Below, one piece after another: positions 6,428 to 9,552 of a stretch of 9,552 nt of DNA. Location: assembly GCA_027482725.1 (NCBI GenBank), contig JAIXVT010000253.1, forward strand, positions 1 to 9,552, given 5' to 3'. The DNA is from Pseudomonadota bacterium (GTDB taxonomy: Bacteria; Bdellovibrionota; UBA1018; CAIMNF01). A program made the position numbers and the translations under genes. Under the pieces are notes generated by a model. That model was not told the DNA's origin. It saw only the letters and a list, made by a program, of their open reading frames with translations, and did not search any database. Each line of letters opens with the position of its first letter. Within the stretch, counting starts at the first letter, position 1.

Positions 6428-8581
6428 ATGGCGTTCCGCGGACCCAAGACCCTTCCCCCCAACACCCCTTCCACTAGCGGTCAAGCCGTGGTTTTGGTTT
6501 CCGTAATGATTGCATCGTTTTTGTTGTTTTTTGGATTCGTGATCAACACGGGGATTTTGATTACCGCCAAGATCAGCCTGCAAACGGCAGCGGATACGGC
6601 GGCGTATTCCGGGGCCGCGGTGCAAGCACGACAGATGAGCGCCATATCCTGGCTAAACACAGATCTACGACAACAGTTTAAAAAATTTTTATTCCGGTAC
6701 ACCTATGTCACGTCGCTCGCAAAAGGGGATTTGTTTACAACAGGGAAATTAGGCAACGGACCTGTGGCGCAGTTCTTACTTCGCCGTGTCGGCAATAATG
6801 CCCAGCCCGAGATCAGTATCGGTGCCCCTGAAATCTGCATCCCGATCCCCAGCGCTCGGGGGAACGCTCTCAAAAACAGTAACACCTGCCAAACTGCGGA
6901 TATTGCCTCCACAGCTTCTAAAGCTCCAGAACGCCCGATTTTTCTTCAGGGTTCAGTGTTGATCCAAAGCGCCCTTGATGCGATCCAAAGACTTGAAAAC
7001 CTGCAGCAAGAGCTGTGCACCGCCGAGGGCGCACTGAACGATCTGATCAGCCACGCCTGGCTTTACCGCACCGACACTTCGGCACAAGCTTTGGACCTCC
7101 TGCTCAACAAAGTTCCGACTTACAACGCACTTCCACTCCAAGAAAAAACGGCGGTGAATGGGTTTTTGTCCGGAATATCCGCAGGTCTTGGACTTGTTCC
7201 CCGCAACTCGATCACCGAAGCACGCATTCAGACATTGCAAAGCTTTATCGAAACCCCGTCGCAAACCGACATGGACGCCGATCGGATTTTTACCTTAAAA
7301 AGTGCGCGCGGTGCAGAACGGTTTGAGCGCACGGTGCTGGCGTTCGAATCTGCCGCAGCTAACTTGAACGAAAATATTTTCCAACAAAACGAACTGAAAC
7401 TCACCGAGATCATGGGCGACCCCAAACTCCCCTTAGAAACGGTACGCGTGGATTTTGATGTGCTGATCCGACGAATCGATAGAGGCACACGTAATACGAG
7501 TAGCCCTGAGACGAGTTACTGTAAAGCTCAGCTGGTCCCGTTCCCGGTTAAAGCGGTACCGGTCGCTATTCGACGCAGCCAGCTTACTCAGATTGCCTAC
7601 GCCGTAAAACTTTCAGCTCCGGTCAAATTATTTTTCCTCCCCGGTCAGGTAGAACTCCAAGCCGTTGCGGCCGCACACCCGTTTGGGAGCCGGATCGGCC
7701 CTCAGGAGGTTAAGCCCGCAGATTTTCGGCGACAGTTTGAGCCCGGGAATCGCGACATCCTGGCGATTCATCCCACAACATCACAACCCGTCTGCACGGG
7801 CAATGACCCCTGCTTTATCCCTAAGCTCCCCGTGGTTCCCGGAGCCGCCAACCAAGAGATCAGTACATTACACCCCGCTTTTATTCGTAACCTTTTCCGT
7901 AATGGTCGCGATCCTCAAAACACTCAGTTTGCGGATGTCGTCCATGGCCAAAATATTTTTAAACTCCCCTACACCAGCGAAATAGGCCGATTCAATTTTT
8001 TACCTGCGCCCAAAACCGATCCCGAATTCCCGCTGATGGGCGCAGAAACGGTACCTTACACCACAAAAGGGGAACCGAATATTTTCCGCGTCTATGCCCC
8101 GATCATCCCCGACCAAGGCGGGGACCCGGCAACCCTAGTGGCCTCACGTATCAGAGCTAACTTTCCGCAAACTCAAGTCGGGATTGATCCAATATTTAAA
8201 ATTAACTTTAGGGAGTTTGGAGACAGCATTGCCGCAGGTATTGGCACCTACATCGGAAAAATTCAAACTCCGGGCACGGATTCCGAAAACGGAGAGTCTG
8301 TTTCATTTGCGGCAATTGAACTCCCCTTGGCCGGAGCAAACCCGAACCTTCCCCCAAGTCCCAAAAACGTGTACACCATCCCAAGTCCGGACCCTGCACT
8401 GTGGGTTACCGACCCCTCTAAACTCATGACCAGCTGGGCACCAAACCACGGGATTATGGGAGGGGGCCAGCGCGGATTCAAAGGACGTTTCGGATACAGT
8501 GTCAAATTGATCGGAATCCAACGCCTCAGGTCCATGGGAATAACCATTGCAGACGACACACTCGACACCGTAAAACATTAG
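6428..8581 (+). CDS. Large TadG-like (Tad/Flp pilus-assembly-type) envelope protein
   Basis: A 717-residue protein with a Tad/TadE-G type N-terminus: SGQAVVLVSVM (17-27), a single hydrophobic segment to about 45, then TAKISLQTAADTAAYSGA (46-63), which matches the family's V-D-x-G...LQ-x-A-A-D-A-A pattern. Asn40 stands where the family usually has Asp. The following 650 residues should lie outside the inner membrane. They hold six cysteines (137, 154, 197, 365, 456, 462), compatible with three disulfides, and Pro/Asn/Gly-rich stretches; I recognise no second domain. An upstream in-frame ATG at 6308 would add 40 residues unlike the family and overlap the divergent operon's first gene, so 6428 is preferred even though its Shine-Dalgarno is poor. 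No other tad genes (ATPase, secretin, pilin) are in the window, so it may serve as a stand-alone surface or envelope protein. The N-terminal assignment is fairly firm; the function is open. Confidence 0.75.
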   Translation: MAFRGPKTLPPNTPSTSGQAVVLVSVMIASFLLFFGFVINTGILITAKISLQTAADTAAYSGAAVQARQMSAISWLNTDLRQQFKKFLFRYTYVTSLAKGDLFTTGKLGNGPVAQFLLRRVGNNAQPEISIGAPEICIPIPSARGNALKNSNTCQTADIASTASKAPERPIFLQGSVLIQSALDAIQRLENLQQELCTAEGALNDLISHAWLYRTDTSAQALDLLLNKVPTYNALPLQEKTAVNGFLSGISAGLGLVPRNSITEARIQTLQSFIETPSQTDMDADRIFTLKSARGAERFERTVLAFESAAANLNENIFQQNELKLTEIMGDPKLPLETVRVDFDVLIRRIDRGTRNTSSPETSYCKAQLVPFPVKAVPVAIRRSQLTQIAYAVKLSAPVKLFFLPGQVELQAVAAAHPFGSRIGPQEVKPADFRRQFEPGNRDILAIHPTTSQPVCTGNDPCFIPKLPVVPGAANQEISTLHPAFIRNLFRNGRDPQNTQFADVVHGQNIFKLPYTSEIGRFNFLPAPKTDPEFPLMGAETVPYTTKGEPNIFRVYAPIIPDQGGDPATLVASRIRANFPQTQVGIDPIFKINFREFGDSIAAGIGTYIGKIQTPGTDSENGESVSFAAIELPLAGANPNLPPSPKNVYTIPSPDPALWVTDPSKLMTSWAPNHGIMGGGQRGFKGRFGYSVKLIGIQRLRSMGITIADDTLDTVKH

Positions 8582-8594
8582 GTGCTAACGTAAA

Positions 8595-8604
8595 CCACGC
8601 GTGG
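8595..8604. promoter_or_regulatory. Perfect 10-bp palindrome before the charged-protein gene
   Basis: CCACGCGTGG is a perfect palindrome in the 38-base gap between the TadG-like gene and the next ATG. It ends just before the ribosome binding site. It has no loop, so a protein-binding site is more plausible than a hairpin, but 10 bp can occur by chance. Confidence 0.25.
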
Positions 8605-8605
8605 A

Positions 8606-8609
8606 AGGG
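8606..8609 (+). promoter_or_regulatory. Ribosome binding site of the charged-protein gene
   Basis: AGGG, within GGAAGGGAAG, lies ten bases before ATG 8620. It is the only purine-rich stretch in the gap and supports this start. Confidence 0.5.
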
Positions 8610-8619
8610 AAGAACACCA

Positions 8620-9321
8620 ATGGCAAAAACCAAAAAATCCAAAAAAACCAAGAAACCGAACAAGAAAACCAGCAAAAAAAAGATCACTAAAAAAGTTGCA
8701 AAAACCGTAGCCTCAAAAAAACCCGTGGCAAAGAAAGGGGCCGCTAAAAAGTCGGCTCCCAAAAAAGCCGTCACCAAAAAAGCTGCGACAAAAAAAACAA
8801 CCGCAAAAAAACCAGCGGCCAAAAAAGCGCCAGCCAAAAACACTCCTACATCAAAATCTCCCTCTAAAACAACAAAAAAAAAAAAAGCGGACCTCTTAAA
8901 ATCCATCGCAACAACCGCCGTTGGCGTGGGTGTAGGCGCTGCTGTTGCAAAAGCCGTTACACCCACAAAGTCCACTCCTTCAAAACCGGCTCCTGCACCG
9001 ACAGCACCCGTGTCGGATTTTGCAGACGAAGACGAAGCCGAGATGCAAGAAACCCTAATTGATGACGAAGAATCCCTCAAGGACGAATGGGAAGACGAAG
9101 AGGACGATGCGGCTTATTATTCTCGTTCCACATTAGAGGACGACGAAGAAGAAGACGATGAGGAAGAGGAAGACGAGGAATTTGAAGACCTCTACGACGA
9201 TGAAGACGAAGAAGAGGACCAAGACGACACCGAAGAAGAAGCAGATGATGACCTCGAAGAAGAGGAAGAAGACGATTACCTCGACGATGACACCGGCTTC
9301 GACGACGAAGACGATCAGTAA
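8620..9321 (+). CDS. Charge-segregated protein: histone-H1-like basic half, acidic tail
   Basis: 233 residues in three blocks. Residues 1-90 hold 38 Lys and no Asp or Glu, with Ala, Thr, Pro and Ser; from 33 to 72 dilysines recur every five residues, as in bacterial histone-H1-like and AlgP-type proteins, which bind DNA through such repeats. Residues 91-132 form a linker with a glycine-zipper-like stretch (VGVGVGAAVAKAV, 101-113) and a Pro/Thr/Ala/Ser part. Residues 133-233 hold 67 Asp/Glu and only two basic residues (Lys154, Arg169), with a few aromatics (Trp157, Tyr166, Tyr167, Tyr192, Tyr220). Net charge is about -24. No signal peptide is seen. The basic half plausibly binds nucleic acid or polyphosphate while the acidic tail competes for it or binds basic partners; this is inference. 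It follows the TadG-like gene by 38 bases and its TAA overlaps the HD gene's ATG by one base. A 13-A run lies at the end of the basic block. I know no named family with this exact layout. Confidence 0.88.
   Translation: MAKTKKSKKTKKPNKKTSKKKITKKVAKTVASKKPVAKKGAAKKSAPKKAVTKKAATKKTTAKKPAAKKAPAKNTPTSKSPSKTTKKKKADLLKSIATTAVGVGVGAAVAKAVTPTKSTPSKPAPAPTAPVSDFADEDEAEMQETLIDDEESLKDEWEDEEDDAAYYSRSTLEDDEEEDDEEEEDEEFEDLYDDEDEEEDQDDTEEEADDDLEEEEEDDYLDDDTGFDDEDDQ
8716..8835 (+). repeat. Eight in-frame KKxxx pentad repeats
   Basis: Dilysines occur at residues 33, 38, 43, 48, 53, 58, 63 and 68 without a break in period, giving eight 15-base coding units. The three spacer positions are mostly Ala, Thr, Pro and Val. 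The DNA therefore carries A-rich tracts every 15 bases. Codon choice differs between units (AAA and AAG, several Ala codons), so this is an old or selected protein repeat rather than a recent DNA duplication. Confidence 0.85.
8874..8886 (+). repeat. Run of 13 A inside the charged-protein gene
   Basis: The last base of a Thr codon plus four AAA Lys codons (residues 86-89) give an uninterrupted A13. It sits at the exact end of the basic block. Runs of this length are known to promote RNA polymerase slippage and ribosomal frameshifting, and are also prone to sequencing error. Confidence 0.85.
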
Positions 9322-9552
9322 TGGAAATTCGTGACCTTGTTCATGGCGTTATTCGGGTGGGCTCTGATGAACTTCCCATCTTAGACGCTTACCCCTTCCA
9401 GCGCTTACGGCAAATCAAACAAATGGGATTTGCCGAGCACTCGTACCCAGGGGCAACTCACACGCGCTATATCCACTCGATTGGCGCCATGAACACGGCC
9501 ACCCAAATGTTCGATGCGATTTTTAAATCTCCCTCCAAATCCGTATTGCGCT
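9321..9552 (+). CDS. HD-domain phosphohydrolase, SAMHD1/dGTPase-like (3' end missing)
   Basis: Seventy-seven N-terminal residues are visible before the window ends; this frame was read directly from the sequence. The protein starts MEIRDLVHGVIRV, then ILDAYPFQRLRQIKQMGFAE (20-39) and YPGATHTRYIHSIGAMNTA (42-60). This is the characteristic N-terminus of COG1078 HD phosphohydrolases, relatives of SAMHD1 and dGTPase: FQRLR, then the R-x-x-H-S-x-G motif with Arg49 and the first metal-ligand His52. The HD pair and last Asp would lie beyond the edge. Members hydrolyse dNTPs or other nucleotide phosphates; the substrate here is unknown. ATG 9321 overlaps the TAA of the charged-protein gene by one base (TAATG) and no strong Shine-Dalgarno is visible, which suggests translation by re-initiation and a shared transcript. 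Confidence 0.85.
   Translation, partial: MEIRDLVHGVIRVGSDELPILDAYPFQRLRQIKQMGFAEHSYPGATHTRYIHSIGAMNTATQMFDAIFKSPSKSVLR

Noticed and set aside
8526..9080. A 184-codon open frame on the minus strand that reads as a strongly hydrophobic Phe/Ala/Val-rich protein resembling a membrane protein.
   Set aside because: It is the exact antisense of the lysine-rich block (AAA read as TTT). It has no promoter or ribosome site of its own, and the plus frame has a good start, internal repeat logic and a coupled downstream gene.
8620..9321. Repetitive A-rich and GAA/GAC-rich DNA considered as a CRISPR array or satellite repeat.
   Set aside because: There are no conserved direct repeats with unique spacers; the repetition is at the amino-acid level inside one open frame.

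Overview
The window looks like a stretch of chromosome from a Gram-negative bacterium of middling GC content. The exported binding protein has a cleavable signal peptide and no lipobox. There is a Tad-type pseudopilin-like envelope protein and a lysine-pentad, histone-H1-like protein. A Bdellovibrionota- or deltaproteobacteria-like host is my guess; nothing in the sequence proves it. No mobile element, CRISPR array, tRNA or rRNA is visible. Coding density is high and the longest gap between genes is about 100 bases.

Layout. (1) 1-863, plus strand: the 3' part of an M20-family metallopeptidase of the carboxypeptidase G2 type, cut by the window edge. (2) 920-1834, minus strand: an unrecognised protein with one membrane segment, convergent with the peptidase. 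Its start codon sits just downstream of two perfect palindromes. (3) 1900-6328, minus strand: a complete, tightly packed four-gene ABC importer operon transcribed in the order binding protein (BMP/PnrA type), double ATPase, permease 1, permease 2. It matches the nucleoside importer family typified by Bacillus NupNOPQ and Treponema PnrA. The junctions are a 3-base gap and two 4-base stop/start overlaps, so translational coupling is likely. (4) 6428-8581, plus strand: a 717-residue protein with a Tad/TadG-like N-terminal membrane segment and a long exported domain with six cysteines. (5) 8620-9321, plus strand: a 233-residue protein whose charge is completely segregated: a lysine-rich, acid-free first part with period-5 dilysine repeats, a short glycine/alanine/valine segment, then an extremely acidic tail. 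(6) 9321-9552, plus strand: the start of an HD-domain phosphohydrolase (SAMHD1/dGTPase-like, COG1078 type). Its ATG overlaps the stop of gene 5 by one base.

How the genes may work together. The importer operon probably brings nucleosides into the cell. Divergent from it, genes 4-6 are close enough (38-base gap, then 1-base overlap) to be one transcript. The pairing of a nucleic-acid-binding-like charged protein with an HD phosphohydrolase suggests a role in nucleic acid or nucleotide handling. That is inference; no described system with this composition is recognised here. The most unusual object is gene 5. It carries a run of 13 A exactly where its basic block ends, and slippage by one base in either direction would remove the acidic tail. 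Two genes without a convincing ribosome binding site (920-1834 and 6428-8581) have a TAnnAT hexamer ending exactly seven bases before the ATG, which hints at leaderless transcripts.
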